Shown: positions 44,907-54,487, counted from the stretch's first letter. The stretch is DNA of 64,000 bases from Pelagimonas sp. (GCA_025210265.1 JAOASD010000004.1:186001-250000), one strand, 5' to 3'. Notes: generated from the letters alone by a model not told the origin. A program made the numbers and translations.

Positions 44907-45035
44907 CTTTCCAACCTTCTCGACTCGAGGCCGGGATCTTAGGGTCAGACGCAGGAAAATGCCAGTCAAATGCGCGGCATCAAAGGCGGGTTTCTGCCAT
45001 GGATCGGCTGCGGGGCTGCGGCGTGACCTGCCCAG

Positions 45036-45062
45036 AAAAAAGGCAGCCCCAAGGGGCCGCCT
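45036..45062 (-). terminator. orphan intrinsic terminator
   Basis: AGGCAGCCCC (45041-45050), loop AA, GGGGCCGCCT (45053-45062), one mismatch, and six T residues on the reverse strand (45041-45036). It is 222 bases beyond the gatB terminator in the direction of transcription, so it does not serve gatB. Confidence 0.7.
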
Positions 45063-45261
45063 CAAAAGATCAGGAATGGAAAAAACCGTAATGCCCCCGC
45101 CGTCTGAAAACGCTTGCAAACCACACATGGCGAGGGCGACCGGCCAATACAGCACCGGTAGCAGGGGCATAGCAAGCGCAGGTTCGGGCGGGCAGTCGGG
45201 AATTCCTGACTTGTCTGAAATCGCGATGCTGAGGGCGAAGAACCTGTTGCCACAAAAGGAA

Positions 45262-45285
45262 AAAGCCCAACCGAAGTTGGGCTTT
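45262..45285 (-). terminator. intrinsic terminator of gatB
   Basis: AAAGCCCAAC (45262-45271), CGAA, GTTGGGCTTT (45276-45285). On the reverse strand the loop reads TTCG, a very stable tetraloop, and the run of T begins after the stem. It is 28 bases after the gatB stop. Confidence 0.88.
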
Positions 45286-45313
45286 GATCTGTGCATATCT
45301 GGTGATGGCGTGG

Positions 45314-46828
45314 TTAGTCCGCCAGCTTTTTCGCGACCAGTTCGTTCACCGCTTTGGGGTTGGCCTTGCCGCCGGTGGCTTTCATCACCTGACCCACAAA
45401 CCAGCCCGCCAGTTTCGGGTTCTGCTTGGCCTTTTCGACCTGAGCGGGGTTGGCGGCGATGATTTCATCCACCGCGGCCTCGATCGCGCCGGTATCGGTG
45501 ACCTGTTTCATGCCACGGGCCTCGACGATCTCTTCGGGATCGCCGCCTTCGGTATAGACGATTTCGAACAGATCTTTGGCGATCTTGCCGCTGATTGCAT
45601 CGGATTTGATCAGCTTGATGATCCCGGCCAGCTGGGCGGGCGACACCGGGCTGTCCTCGATGCTGTGATCTTCTTTTTTCAGGCGACCGAACAGTTCGTT
45701 GATGACCCAGTTGGCGGCCAGCTTGCCGTCACCGGCGGCATTGGCGACCTCTTCGAAATAGCTGGCATTCACCACCTCGGCGGTCAGCACGCCGGCATCA
45801 TATTCCGACAGGCCGAAATCCGCGACAAAGCGCGCTTTCTTGGCATCGGGCAGTTCAGGCAGAGTCGCAGCTATGTCATCCACCCAGCCCTGCTCGATTT
45901 CCAGCGGCAGCAGGTCGGGGCAGGGGAAGTAGCGGTAATCATGCGCCTCTTCCTTGGACCGCATCGAGCGGGTTTCGTTTTTGTCGGGATCGTACAGGCG
46001 GGTTTCCTGAACGACTTCGCCGCCACCCTCGACAATCGCGATCTGGCGTTTGGCTTCGACATCAATCGCCATCTGGATGAACCGCATGGAGTTCATGTTC
46101 TTGATCTCGCAGCGCGTGCCGAGATGGCTGAAATCCTGCGTCTCCATGTATTTTTCATACTGGCCGGGGCGGCAGATCGACACGTTCACATCGGCGCGCA
46201 GGTTGCCGTTCTGCATATTGCCATCACAGGTGCCCAGATAGCGCAGGATCTGGCGCAGCTTGGTCACATAGGCGGCGGCCTCTTCGGGGCCACGAATGTC
46301 AGGGCGGCTGACGATTTCCATCAACGCCACACCGGTGCGGTTCAAGTCGACAAAGGACATATGCGGATCCATGTCATGGATCGACTTGCCCGCATCCTGT
46401 TCGACGTGAATGCGTTCGACCCGCACACGGCGCGCCACGCCGGGCTCCATGTCGACGATGATCTCACCTTCGCCCACCAGCGGATGATACAGCTGCGAAA
46501 TCTGATAGCCCTGCGGCAGATCCGGGTAGAAATAGTTCTTGCGGTCAAAGGCGCTGTGCAGGTTGATCTCGGCCTTCAGGCCCAGACCGGTGCGCACGGC
46601 CTGCTCGATGCAATATTCATTGATGACCGGCAACATGCCCGGCATCGCCGCATCGACAAAGGACACGTTTGAATTGGGTTCTGCGCCGAATTTGGTCGAA
46701 GCGCCGGAAAACAGCTTGGCCTGGCTGGCCACCTGCGCATGGACCTCCATACCGATCACCAGTTCCCAATCATGTTTGGCGCCGGCAATCACCTTGGGTT
46801 TCGGGGACTCGTAAGTCAGATCCAGCAT
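45314..46828 (-). CDS. gatB: Asp/Glu-tRNA amidotransferase subunit B
   Basis: The kinase/transamidation subunit of GatCAB, which converts Glu-tRNA-Gln and Asp-tRNA-Asn to the amides in the cytoplasm. The 504-residue protein has [20 protein letters not shown] at residues 20-39, then [20 protein letters not shown] and the [20 protein letters not shown] metal-site region; the C-terminal YqeY-like domain ends [26 protein letters not shown] precedes the ATG. The divergent gene 251 bases away is the first metallopeptidase of the RTX array. Confidence 0.96.
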   Translation of the reverse strand: MLDLTYESPKPKVIAGAKHDWELVIGMEVHAQVASQAKLFSGASTKFGAEPNSNVSFVDAAMPGMLPVINEYCIEQAVRTGLGLKAEINLHSAFDRKNYFYPDLPQGYQISQLYHPLVGEGEIIVDMEPGVARRVRVERIHVEQDAGKSIHDMDPHMSFVDLNRTGVALMEIVSRPDIRGPEEAAAYVTKLRQILRYLGTCDGNMQNGNLRADVNVSICRPGQYEKYMETQDFSHLGTRCEIKNMNSMRFIQMAIDVEAKRQIAIVEGGGEVVQETRLYDPDKNETRSMRSKEEAHDYRYFPCPDLLPLEIEQGWVDDIAATLPELPDAKKARFVADFGLSEYDAGVLTAEVVNASYFEEVANAAGDGKLAANWVINELFGRLKKEDHSIEDSPVSPAQLAGIIKLIKSDAISGKIAKDLFEIVYTEGGDPEEIVEARGMKQVTDTGAIEAAVDEIIAANPAQVEKAKQNPKLAGWFVGQVMKATGGKANPKAVNELVAKKLAD

Positions 46829-47079
46829 CAGAGGCTCCTTGATATCTCGCGCCGTGTTCTAGGGCTTTGCGCAGGGCTGGGCAAGGGGGCGCGCGCGGCC
46901 ATCCTGCCCCGGTCTGCCGGGGCGTTGCGCCTGAAACCGCCGATCTGGTCAATTGCGTCTTCCTGCCGCTTGAGAGGCAGTACCGTGCTTGTTAGGCTCT
47001 CGCTTAGATTGATCTGATAGACGGCCCTATAAACGGCCCCCCAACATGGCCCAGCCCGCGCGATTTTCAGGAGCCCCCG

Positions 47080-48966
47080 ATGCCGACAACCGTCACCGAT
47101 TATACCGCCCTTATTTCTGACGCGACCTGGTCTGGTGAACCGGGGGCCCCGACTGTTGTCACCTATAGTTTCGAAACCTCTGCGCAGGATTACCTAAGCG
47201 GCATGAGCGGGTTTTCCGCCGCCTTCCTTGGCACCTTCCAGGCCTTTAACAGCGCGCAGCAGACCCTGACGCAAACCGCGCTGGATGAATGGGAGGCCAA
47301 TTCAGGCCTGACCTTTGTCGAAGTCCCCTCGGGCCAGGGCGATCTGCGCTTTGCCAATTATGACCTGAACCTGCAGCCCTCCATGAATGGCTTTGCGGGG
47401 TTCGCCTATTTCGCCTCGCGCTATATCTATCAATGGAACGATTTCGAGGCCCCCATTGGCGGAGATGTCTTTATCGAAACCAGCCGTATGGATTCGATGA
47501 GCTATTACATCATCCTGCATGAAATCGGTCACGCGCTGGGGCTGGAACACCCGCATGAGGGCGATTTTGTCCTGTCTGCTGCGCTGGACAATACCGACAA
47601 TACGGTGATGTCCTATAATCCCACCGCCAGCATTTCCGTGGCTCCGCTGGATCAGGATGCGATCCAGTACATGTATGGCGACGCGGCCATGACCCCGGAT
47701 GCGGGCGGCGGGTTCCAAAGCCTTGTTCTGGATGAACCCAATGGCCTGGTCACAACCGTCTTTGGCACAGCCGATAGCGAGATCGAAGGCACCAGCCTGC
47801 GCGATCATATCTCGGCCGGGGCGGGGAACGACCTGGCTGGGGGATTTAAGGGGGATGACACGCTGGATGGCCAGGGCGGTGCGGATACGCTGATTGGCGG
47901 CGAAGGCGATGACACGCTGATTGGTGGCGCGGGCAATGACCGTCTGATTGGCGGCACTCAATGGGATGATGACAGCGGCACCGACACGGCGGATTACCGC
48001 GCCGACGGGTCCGGCCTGACCATCAATCTGGCCAATAGCGTCTATATCAATGGGGCCTGGGGCAATGCCCATGGGGCGGGCAGCGGGGCGGATTACCTTT
48101 ATGTGATCGACAATATTATCGCGGGCGGCGGCAGCGATACGGTCACGGGGTCGGACGGGGCCAATGATTTTGAGCTGCGCAACGGCGCGGATTCCTCAGA
48201 GGCCGGGGCAGGGGATGACACCGTTGCAGGCGGCAACGGGGCCGACACGCTGGATGGCGGCACCGGGGACGATCACCTGCTGGGCGATCGCGCGGCGGAT
48301 ATGCTGCTGGGGCGTACCGGCAGCGATGTGATCGAAGGCGGCGCAGGCAATGACGACATCCGCGGCCATGGCGGCAAGGACACGCTGTCTGGCGGGGCCA
48401 ATGACGACACGCTCTCTGGCGGGGATCATGATGACGACATCTCGGGCGGGTCCGGCGCGGATCAGCTGAGCGGCGGCGCCCATGATGACACGCTGGATGG
48501 CGGCGATGGCGGCGATCTGCTGGAAGGCGAAAGCGGCGCGGATTCCCTGCGCGGCGGCAAGGGCAATGACACATTGTCCGGTGGGGCCGACAACGACATC
48601 CTTGCCGGTCAGCGTAACGACGACCTGCTGAATGGCGGCGCGGGCGATGACACGCTGCGCGGCGGCGGCGGCGAAGACACCCTGTCCGGCGACAGCGGCA
48701 ATGACCTGCTGGAAGGCGAAGGCGGTCAGGACATCTTTGTCTTTGCCGACGGGGAGGGTCAGGATACGATCAGCGATTTCGACGCGCTGGATCCGGGCGA
48801 GCAGATCGACCTGACGGGCATCAGCGCAGTCAGCAATTTCGCCGGTCTCAGCGCGCTGGCCAGCCAGCAATCGGGGGATGTGCTGATCACGTTCAACGCT
48901 TCCAATTCCGTCCTGCTGCAAAACACCGATCTTGCGGATCTGGACGCCAGCGACTTCATTTTCTGA
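47080..48966 (+). CDS. M10 (serralysin-like) metallopeptidase with RTX repeats, copy 1
   Basis: A predicted type I-secreted calcium-dependent zinc protease of 628 residues, without a signal peptide. The catalytic domain begins VTDYTALISDATWSGEPGAP; the zinc motif is HEIGHALGLEH at residues 147-157 and the Met-turn is NTVMSYN at 174-180, both intact. From about residue 255 there are many hemolysin-type repeats of GGxGxDxLxG form (for instance LDGQGGADTLIGGEGDDTLI), then GQDTISDFDALDPGEQIDL and a C-terminal VLLQNTDLADLDASDFIF tail, typical of type I secretion signals. AGGAGCC precedes the ATG. It is the first of three tandem paralogues; it resembles the third most in its catalytic domain and the second in its tail. 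Confidence 0.93.
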   Translation: MPTTVTDYTALISDATWSGEPGAPTVVTYSFETSAQDYLSGMSGFSAAFLGTFQAFNSAQQTLTQTALDEWEANSGLTFVEVPSGQGDLRFANYDLNLQPSMNGFAGFAYFASRYIYQWNDFEAPIGGDVFIETSRMDSMSYYIILHEIGHALGLEHPHEGDFVLSAALDNTDNTVMSYNPTASISVAPLDQDAIQYMYGDAAMTPDAGGGFQSLVLDEPNGLVTTVFGTADSEIEGTSLRDHISAGAGNDLAGGFKGDDTLDGQGGADTLIGGEGDDTLIGGAGNDRLIGGTQWDDDSGTDTADYRADGSGLTINLANSVYINGAWGNAHGAGSGADYLYVIDNIIAGGGSDTVTGSDGANDFELRNGADSSEAGAGDDTVAGGNGADTLDGGTGDDHLLGDRAADMLLGRTGSDVIEGGAGNDDIRGHGGKDTLSGGANDDTLSGGDHDDDISGGSGADQLSGGAHDDTLDGGDGGDLLEGESGADSLRGGKGNDTLSGGADNDILAGQRNDDLLNGGAGDDTLRGGGGEDTLSGDSGNDLLEGEGGQDIFVFADGEGQDTISDFDALDPGEQIDLTGISAVSNFAGLSALASQQSGDVLITFNASNSVLLQNTDLADLDASDFIF

Positions 48967-49159
48967 GCCTAGATAAGATCACAAGAAAGCGGGCTTTCTG
49001 GGGTCGAATGCAAGCGCTGCAAACTGTGGCTGGGGGACCTGATAACTTTCAAGATCACTGTGGCCTCGTCGCCGGTTTCAAAGGTAATTAATCCCATACC
49101 TTTTTCATATCGTGAATTTGCACCATCCGTAGGTGCAAAATTGCAAGGGAGGCGTCAAA

Positions 49160-49906
49160 GTGTTTCACTGGCTATTTCGAGAAGTACGCAGGTTTTGGCA
49201 TATCGCCTTTCTTCTAATCCTCGTCGGATGTGGGCCTGCGACTGGGCCTCGCGCATCAGACTGGCGATTGCCATCCGACGCGATCTTTTTGCAGATGGTG
49301 CAAGAAAAGATGCCGGGCTTTCGATTGACACCAGCCATCACCGGGCGGTCTGTGACGCCTGCGCCTGGATTTGCAATTGAAACAATCGATAACAGAGACA
49401 GCCGTGATGAAGCTGTTACCAAATTCCTGAAGGGGTCAGAGAAAACAGGGTTGAGCCCGTCCACGATCTATTTCCCGATTGGTTTCAGACCGAACGACTA
49501 TTGGCGCGTAAATTTTCCTGGCTGCGCACCGGGTGCATGTTTGCAGACCTTGCCAAACCTTGCGTTTCAGAAAACGTCCAAATCAGTCACACATAGGTAC
49601 TACCCACTCAGAACGGGTGTGCAGTCAAAATTTCAGCCTGTTCTTCAGCGCGTGGTAAATGGTGTAGGTTATGAAGCAAAAGTCTTTGTTTCCTATGATT
49701 TTCGAGGAAGAGTGCTGAGATACAGACTGTATATCTCCCGACAAACCATATCAGACGCCGAGCGCGCATGGGTGCGTAGCGCACAACGGACACGTCAAGC
49801 ATTTCCGGTGTTGGTTTATCTATACTCGCACAATCCTGTGTTGGGCGTAAGCAAGTTGCACGACGATGGCCCGTTCATTGTCGCAGAGAGTGAAAAAGGA
49901 CTGTAA
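49160..49906 (+). CDS. hypothetical lipoprotein preceding the inactive metallopeptidase
   Basis: A 248-residue ORF starting at GTG 49160, which has AAGGGAGGCG upstream; an ATG at 49133 is less well placed. The N-terminus has a hydrophobic stretch and a lipobox-like AFLLILVGC (Cys20). The mature part is alpha/beta, with a pair of cysteines in FPGCAPGACLQTLPNLAFQ and a basic strand-rich end such as KVFVSYDFRGRVLRYRLYI. The base composition is lower in GC than neighbouring genes. Its stop is one base before the ATG at 49908, so it is coupled to the start of the disrupted metallopeptidase gene. I do not recognise the family; a role linked to that secreted protein is only an inference from position. 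Confidence 0.6.
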   Translation: MFHWLFREVRRFWHIAFLLILVGCGPATGPRASDWRLPSDAIFLQMVQEKMPGFRLTPAITGRSVTPAPGFAIETIDNRDSRDEAVTKFLKGSEKTGLSPSTIYFPIGFRPNDYWRVNFPGCAPGACLQTLPNLAFQKTSKSVTHRYYPLRTGVQSKFQPVLQRVVNGVGYEAKVFVSYDFRGRVLRYRLYISRQTISDAERAWVRSAQRTRQAFPVLVYLYSHNPVLGVSKLHDDGPFIVAESEKGL

Positions 49907-49907
49907 C

Positions 49908-50009
49908 ATGAGTTTTTGGGGTGGGGTTCGCGACGCAATTGACGGAATTGCGATTGGGAGCAGCAGTCAATTTTCGACCGCGGTGATATATCGAGCTTTC
50001 GGCCCGTAG
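49908..50009 (+). pseudogene. N-terminal remnant of the middle metallopeptidase
   Basis: An ATG at 49908 begins 33 codons (MSFWGGVRDAIDGIA, then IGSSSQFSTAVIYRAFGP) and ends at TAG. The phrase GGVRDAIDGIA and AVIYRAF resemble the first residues of the intact paralogues (VRDYTALIS, VVTYSF). Homology resumes in the +2 frame near 49993 (SSFRPVGDVFEADARRALQ), so a single frameshift and some loss of sequence seem to separate the start from the body. Confidence 0.5.
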
Positions 50010-50014
50010 GCGAC

Positions 50015-51271
50015 GTGTTCGAAGCAGATGCGCGGCGCGCGCTGCAGGAATGGGCCGATGTCAGTGGTCTAACATTCGTCGAGGTCGCCGCCGGAAAAGG
50101 CGATATCACCTTTTCCAGCCTTGACTTTTTGGGCCTGTGGTTAAGTGGGACGATCTATAACTCGTATACGGCGTCGTATTCTCCGACCCGCAGCCTGAGC
50201 GAAACATCAGCCAGCGAGACACAAATGGGTGGCGATATCTTTGTCCACCGTGGTGTCCGGGATACCATCTTTTTTTCCGCAGTTCTGAAATCAATCGGTC
50301 ACGCAATTGGCTTGAAACATCCGTCTGGTGGAGATCCTTTCTGGCTGCCTGATATGGCGACCAGCAGCAATTCGGTTATGGTTCCGGTGCGGTTTTTTGA
50401 TCAGACCAGCCTTGGGCAATTCGACCCACAGGCGGTCCAGTATTTGTATGGTCCAAATGAGGTGGTGTCTTCCACCAGCGGGGGGTTGCTGTTTTTTGAC
50501 CTTGATGAGCCTGCATTTGCAGTGACCCAGCGATGGGGCAGTGCAGATAGCATGATTTCGGGCACAAGCCTGCACGATCAGATCAACGCCGGGTCCGGCG
50601 ATGATGTTCTTGCGGGATATCGCGGCAATGATGTGCTTGCGGGGGCAATTGGCGCGGATACGGTATTTGGCGGTGCGGGGTTTGACACGCTCAAAGGGGG
50701 GATCGGAACGGATCACCTGCTGGGGGAAAACGGCGACGACAAGCTCTTTGGTCAGCGCGAGGCAGATGTTTTGTCTGGAGGCAACGGGAATGACACGCTG
50801 AAAGGCGGCGGCGGCAATGATGTGCTTTTGGGCGAAGCCGGTGACGACTTCCTGAAAGGCGGGACGCGCAGGGATTCCCTTGAAGGCGGCGCAGGCCATG
50901 ATCGTTTGGTTGGCAATTCCTTTGATGATACGCTGCGTGGCGTTGACGGCGCGGATACCTTGCTTGCGGGTGGTGACAATGACGTTCTGGACGGCGGTTC
51001 GGGGCGTGACATGCTTCTTGGCGGGGCCGGCCAGGACATCTTTGTCTTCGCCAAAGGGGACGGGCGCGATACGATCGGCGATTTTGATGCGCTGGATGCG
51101 GGCGAAAAGATCGACCTGAGCGCCATCGACCGGTACCAAGAATTTTCGGATATTGAACGCCGGATGGAGCAGGTTGGAGACGATGTGCTGATTGCTTTGG
51201 ATCGATCAAACTCGGTTCTTCTGCAAAACACCGATCTTGCGGATCTGGACGCCAGCGATTTCATTTTCTGA
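50015..51271 (+). CDS. catalytically inactive M10-RTX paralogue, copy 2
   Basis: A 418-residue frame with the body of the metallopeptidase family but no proper N-terminus; the first codon is a GTG inside the conserved domain. The zinc motif HEIGHALGLEH of its neighbours is replaced by KSIGHAIGLKH, which lacks the first His and the catalytic Glu, and the Met-turn NTVMSYN is replaced by NSVMVPV. So proteolytic activity is very unlikely. RTX repeats (LGENGDDKLFGQREADVLSG, for instance) and the C-terminal DLADLDASDFIF tail are intact. The last 60 bases are nearly identical to copy 1. It may be a decaying pseudogene or a secreted non-enzymatic protein. It follows the unknown lipoprotein gene with one base between. 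Confidence 0.72.
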   Translation: MFEADARRALQEWADVSGLTFVEVAAGKGDITFSSLDFLGLWLSGTIYNSYTASYSPTRSLSETSASETQMGGDIFVHRGVRDTIFFSAVLKSIGHAIGLKHPSGGDPFWLPDMATSSNSVMVPVRFFDQTSLGQFDPQAVQYLYGPNEVVSSTSGGLLFFDLDEPAFAVTQRWGSADSMISGTSLHDQINAGSGDDVLAGYRGNDVLAGAIGADTVFGGAGFDTLKGGIGTDHLLGENGDDKLFGQREADVLSGGNGNDTLKGGGGNDVLLGEAGDDFLKGGTRRDSLEGGAGHDRLVGNSFDDTLRGVDGADTLLAGGDNDVLDGGSGRDMLLGGAGQDIFVFAKGDGRDTIGDFDALDAGEKIDLSAIDRYQEFSDIERRMEQVGDDVLIALDRSNSVLLQNTDLADLDASDFIF

Positions 51272-51361
51272 TCAACGGCGCAGGGGGGGGGCAGTGCCCT
51301 TGCGAGGGCGTGCGCACAGTCCTAAGATCCTGTGCAGATCCCTTTTTTGGAGATGTGCCAA

Positions 51362-53200
51362 GTGCCTGAATTTGTGCGTGACTATACGGCGTTGATCTCG
51401 GCCTATAGCTGGTCTGGCGAACCGGGCACACCGGCGGTTGTGACCTATTCCTTTGAAACCGAGGGCGCGGATTACTGGGTCAGGTTCACCGATCTGCCTC
51501 AGGCCGTGGTCGACACGTTCCGCCCCCTCAGCAGTTCCATGCAGCAAAGTGCGCGCGAGGCGTTGCAGGCCTGGGCCGATGTCAGCGGGCTCAGCTTTGT
51601 TGAGGTGCCTGCCGGGCAGGGGGATCTTCGGTTCAGCAGTATCGACTTTGACCGTCACGCGCCGATTTCCAACTTTACCGGCTTTGCCTATTACCCCACT
51701 CGCACCGTGAACGAGACCTATGCCTGGGATGGTCCGATTGGCGGCGACATCTTTTTTGATGAGAGCATACGGGGCAATATCCGCTTTGGGTTGTTGCTGC
51801 ATGAAATCGGTCACGCGCTGGGGCTGGAACATCCGTTTGAGGGCGACCTCCAGCTGGAGGATGCCTATGACAACGGCACCTACACGGTGATGTCCTATAA
51901 CCGGTCGTTTTCGCAGACCACGCTGGGCCAGTTCGACCCGGCCGCGGTGCAGCATTTCTATGGCCCGAACGCGCCTGTTTATTCCACCACCGGCGGGCTT
52001 GAGCTGTTCGACCTGGATGCAGAGGCCTTTGCCCTGACCCAACGCTGGGGCAGCAGCGCCAGCTCCATTACCGGCAGCAGCCTGAATGACCGGATTCAGG
52101 CAGGCGGCGGTGACGATTCCCTGGCCGGGTTCGGCGGCGATGACCTGCTTGAGGGCGGCTCTGGCGAGGATGCGCTGTTTGGCGGGCTGGGGAATGACAC
52201 GCTGCGCGGCGGTGTGGGCAATGACTGGATCTATGGTGGGGACAATATCTACACCATTGAGGATACCGGGCAGGACTGGGTCGATTACGCGGATCTGAGC
52301 GCGGATCTGCGGGTGTATCTGGAGGGCGGCTTCTGGGTGGACACGGTCTGGGCGCAGGCGGTCAGCGACCAGTCCGGGGCGGATCGGATTGCCGAGGTCG
52401 AACATATCCTGTCCGGCGCGGGCAATGACACGCTGGTTGGGTCGGATCTGGACAATCAGATCCTCAGCGGGCTGGGTGATGATTATATCACGCTGGGCGC
52501 GGGGGACGACACGGCGCGGGCCGGGCGCGGCGATGATTCCGTGTCAGGCGGGTCTGGCCGGGACGAGGTTTCCGGCGATGGCGGCAACGACACCCTGTCC
52601 GGCGAGGCAGGCGATGATCTGCTGCGCGGCGGGCGTGATGCGGACAGCCTGTCGGGGGGCGATGACAATGACAAACTGTTTGGTCAAAGCCACGGCGACA
52701 CGCTGCTGGGTGGGTCTGGTGCGGACACGCTGAAAGGCGGTGGCGGCAATGACACGCTGCAGGGTGACGCTGGCGATGATTTCCTGAAAGGCGGCACACG
52801 CCGCGATCTGCTGATCGGCGGAGAGGGGGATGATAAACTGGCGGGCAACAGCTTTGCCGATACGTTGCAGGGCGGCGCGGGCCAGGACATTCTGATCGCC
52901 GGAGGCGATGCGGATGTGCTGCAGGGCGGCACCGGGGACGACACGCTGCGTCTGGGCGAGGGCGCGGATGTGATCCTGTTTGCCAGCGGCGATGGCAGCG
53001 ACCTGATCGAGGATTTCTCGCAAAGTGAGGGCGACCGGATCGACCTCAGCGCCCACGCGGCCGTATCCGAGTTCGCGGATTTGTCAGACCTGATCGGCAC
53101 GCAGGACGGGGATGCGATTATTGATCTGGGCGGTGGTGATCTGCTGCATTTGCAGGGGGTTGCGGCCAGTGCCTTGACCGCCGACGATTTCCTGTTTTGA
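51362..53200 (+). CDS. M10 (serralysin-like) metallopeptidase with RTX repeats, copy 3
   Basis: A 612-residue secreted zinc protease. The GTG at 51362 lies 9 bases after GGAG and makes the N-terminus line up with copy 1 (MPEFVRDYTALIS); an ATG at 51353 is also possible. The zinc motif HEIGHALGLEH begins at residue 147, exactly as in copy 1, and the Met-turn is TVMSYN. The RTX region starts near residue 245, and includes a non-repeat block (EDTGQDWVDYADLSADLRVY) and then many nine-residue repeats. The C-terminus ends DDFLF, slightly different from DFIF of the other copies. No type I transporter gene is in the window. Substrate unknown; such enzymes usually digest extracellular protein. Confidence 0.92.
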   Translation: MPEFVRDYTALISAYSWSGEPGTPAVVTYSFETEGADYWVRFTDLPQAVVDTFRPLSSSMQQSAREALQAWADVSGLSFVEVPAGQGDLRFSSIDFDRHAPISNFTGFAYYPTRTVNETYAWDGPIGGDIFFDESIRGNIRFGLLLHEIGHALGLEHPFEGDLQLEDAYDNGTYTVMSYNRSFSQTTLGQFDPAAVQHFYGPNAPVYSTTGGLELFDLDAEAFALTQRWGSSASSITGSSLNDRIQAGGGDDSLAGFGGDDLLEGGSGEDALFGGLGNDTLRGGVGNDWIYGGDNIYTIEDTGQDWVDYADLSADLRVYLEGGFWVDTVWAQAVSDQSGADRIAEVEHILSGAGNDTLVGSDLDNQILSGLGDDYITLGAGDDTARAGRGDDSVSGGSGRDEVSGDGGNDTLSGEAGDDLLRGGRDADSLSGGDDNDKLFGQSHGDTLLGGSGADTLKGGGGNDTLQGDAGDDFLKGGTRRDLLIGGEGDDKLAGNSFADTLQGGAGQDILIAGGDADVLQGGTGDDTLRLGEGADVILFASGDGSDLIEDFSQSEGDRIDLSAHAAVSEFADLSDLIGTQDGDAIIDLGGGDLLHLQGVAASALTADDFLF

Positions 53201-53227
53201 ACCGGCAGGTCCGCCTGTGGGCCTGAT

Positions 53228-54487
53228 TTACTCGATCCGCGGCATCTTTAACCCGGTGTCGCCAAAAATCAGCCTCCGGCCATTGCTGAGCAATGGGGCG
53301 AAATGTTCCGCAATGGTCGAGATCGCGCGCACACGCCCGCGCCGCTGGCTGTCGGGGGCGTCCTGCTGAATGCGGGTAAACCGGGCCGGAGCCGGGGCGC
53401 TGGCCCAGATCGCAGGGTGGATTTCGCGCAGATGGTCCTGCGCCAGCCAGGCAAAGCAATCACTGAAGCGACGCCGCATCCGCGCGTCCATCTCCATGGC
53501 CAGAACCGACATGCCAGTAAAGGCCGCAAGCCGGTTCACCATATCCTGATCGGGATGCAGGCGCACAATGTCATGCAGGGCTTCGGCGAACAGTTCCATA
53601 TCAATGCGGCGGAACGCGCCGGGGTCTTCTTCCAATGCCCCCATATAGACCCAGGCATAGCCGCCCAGCCCCCAGATGTCCTGTGTGCGATGAGCGGTGC
53701 GGCGCGCCTGCACATCCAGCGCCTCGCGCGATCCATGGGCTGTGGGCAGCAAGGCGCGCCCCAGGGCCTTCAGCGGGTCAATCGCGCCAGGGCTGAGATC
53801 GACCAGATCCTCATAGTCATCGGCAACGCGCTGGGCGGGCCTGGGATCAAAATCCAGCACATCACAGCGGATCTGCGCCCATAGAGCCGAGCCATGTTCA
53901 AACGGATCAAACCGGTCGGCCAATTGTGCGGCGCTGCGCATGTGGGTTTTCCAGGCCGTGCGGCGCTGCGGTGCCAGCTGATGCACCTCTGAGGCCCCGC
54001 GCCAGGCGCGCGCCAGATCTATATGTGCCAGTGCCACAACCGCAGCCATGGCCGGACAGTCGGGCATGTCCTCCAGATTGACTTCCAGGGCCTGAACCAC
54101 TGCCCAGGCGCGTTTGGGTTCGCCCTTGGAAACTGCGGCGCGGCCTGCCTCGACCAGATCGGCCCGCGCGCCCTGTGCCAGCAAGGCCGCAACCGAGCTG
54201 CGCCCCGGCGTCAGCTGGGCTGCCAGATCCGCGCCGATGATTTCATCGCACAGCTCTTCCCAGGCTTCCTGTCTGGCCAGAAACTGACCGCGCTCCAGCG
54301 CCGCTTCGCGCGCCCGAACATCCGGGGCCGGGTCGCGCACCGGGATCTCAACCCGTGGGCGCAGCGGCAGGACACGGCGTTCCGGTCTGGCCCGCCGCTG
54401 TGGCGTCAATGGCAGCCGGTTGCGGCGAAAGGTGAAGCGGTCTGCCAGCGAAAACACGCTGCCCATGGTGAAGTCTGTCATCGTCAT
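53228..54487 (-). CDS. hypothetical helical protein
   Basis: A 419-residue protein when started at the ATG at 54487 (MTMTDFTMGSVFSLADRFTF); the frame continues upstream with little protein character. The N-terminal 90 residues are basic and proline-rich. The rest is largely helical with repeated Ala/Leu/Asp patterns, for instance DLVEAGRAAVSKGEPKRAWA and LAHIDLARAWRGASEVHQLA, suggesting a TPR-like or SEL1-like solenoid. No catalytic motif or membrane segment is seen. It converges on copy 3 of the metallopeptidase with a 27-base gap, and is divergent from the transglycosylase gene. Family not recognised; probably cytoplasmic. Confidence 0.65.
   Translation of the reverse strand: MTMTDFTMGSVFSLADRFTFRRNRLPLTPQRRARPERRVLPLRPRVEIPVRDPAPDVRAREAALERGQFLARQEAWEELCDEIIGADLAAQLTPGRSSVAALLAQGARADLVEAGRAAVSKGEPKRAWAVVQALEVNLEDMPDCPAMAAVVALAHIDLARAWRGASEVHQLAPQRRTAWKTHMRSAAQLADRFDPFEHGSALWAQIRCDVLDFDPRPAQRVADDYEDLVDLSPGAIDPLKALGRALLPTAHGSREALDVQARRTAHRTQDIWGLGGYAWVYMGALEEDPGAFRRIDMELFAEALHDIVRLHPDQDMVNRLAAFTGMSVLAMEMDARMRRRFSDCFAWLAQDHLREIHPAIWASAPAPARFTRIQQDAPDSQRRGRVRAISTIAEHFAPLLSNGRRLIFGDTGLKMPRIE

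Larger units (their letters stand above)
44907..45313. other. 407-base gene-poor spacer with two reverse terminators
   Basis: No convincing protein gene is seen here. Two open frames of 63 and 66 codons on the reverse strand do not look protein-like. An intrinsic terminator for the reverse strand at 45036-45062 has no clear gene in front of it, and the gatB terminator lies at 45262-45285. A small RNA ending at 45036 is possible (see the findings). Confidence 0.4.

Noticed and set aside
45062-45270. Two small reverse-strand frames of 63 and 66 codons
   Set aside because: They overlap each other, are rich in cysteine and arginine without protein-like order, and lack clear ribosome-binding sites. 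A small RNA explains the nearby terminator better.
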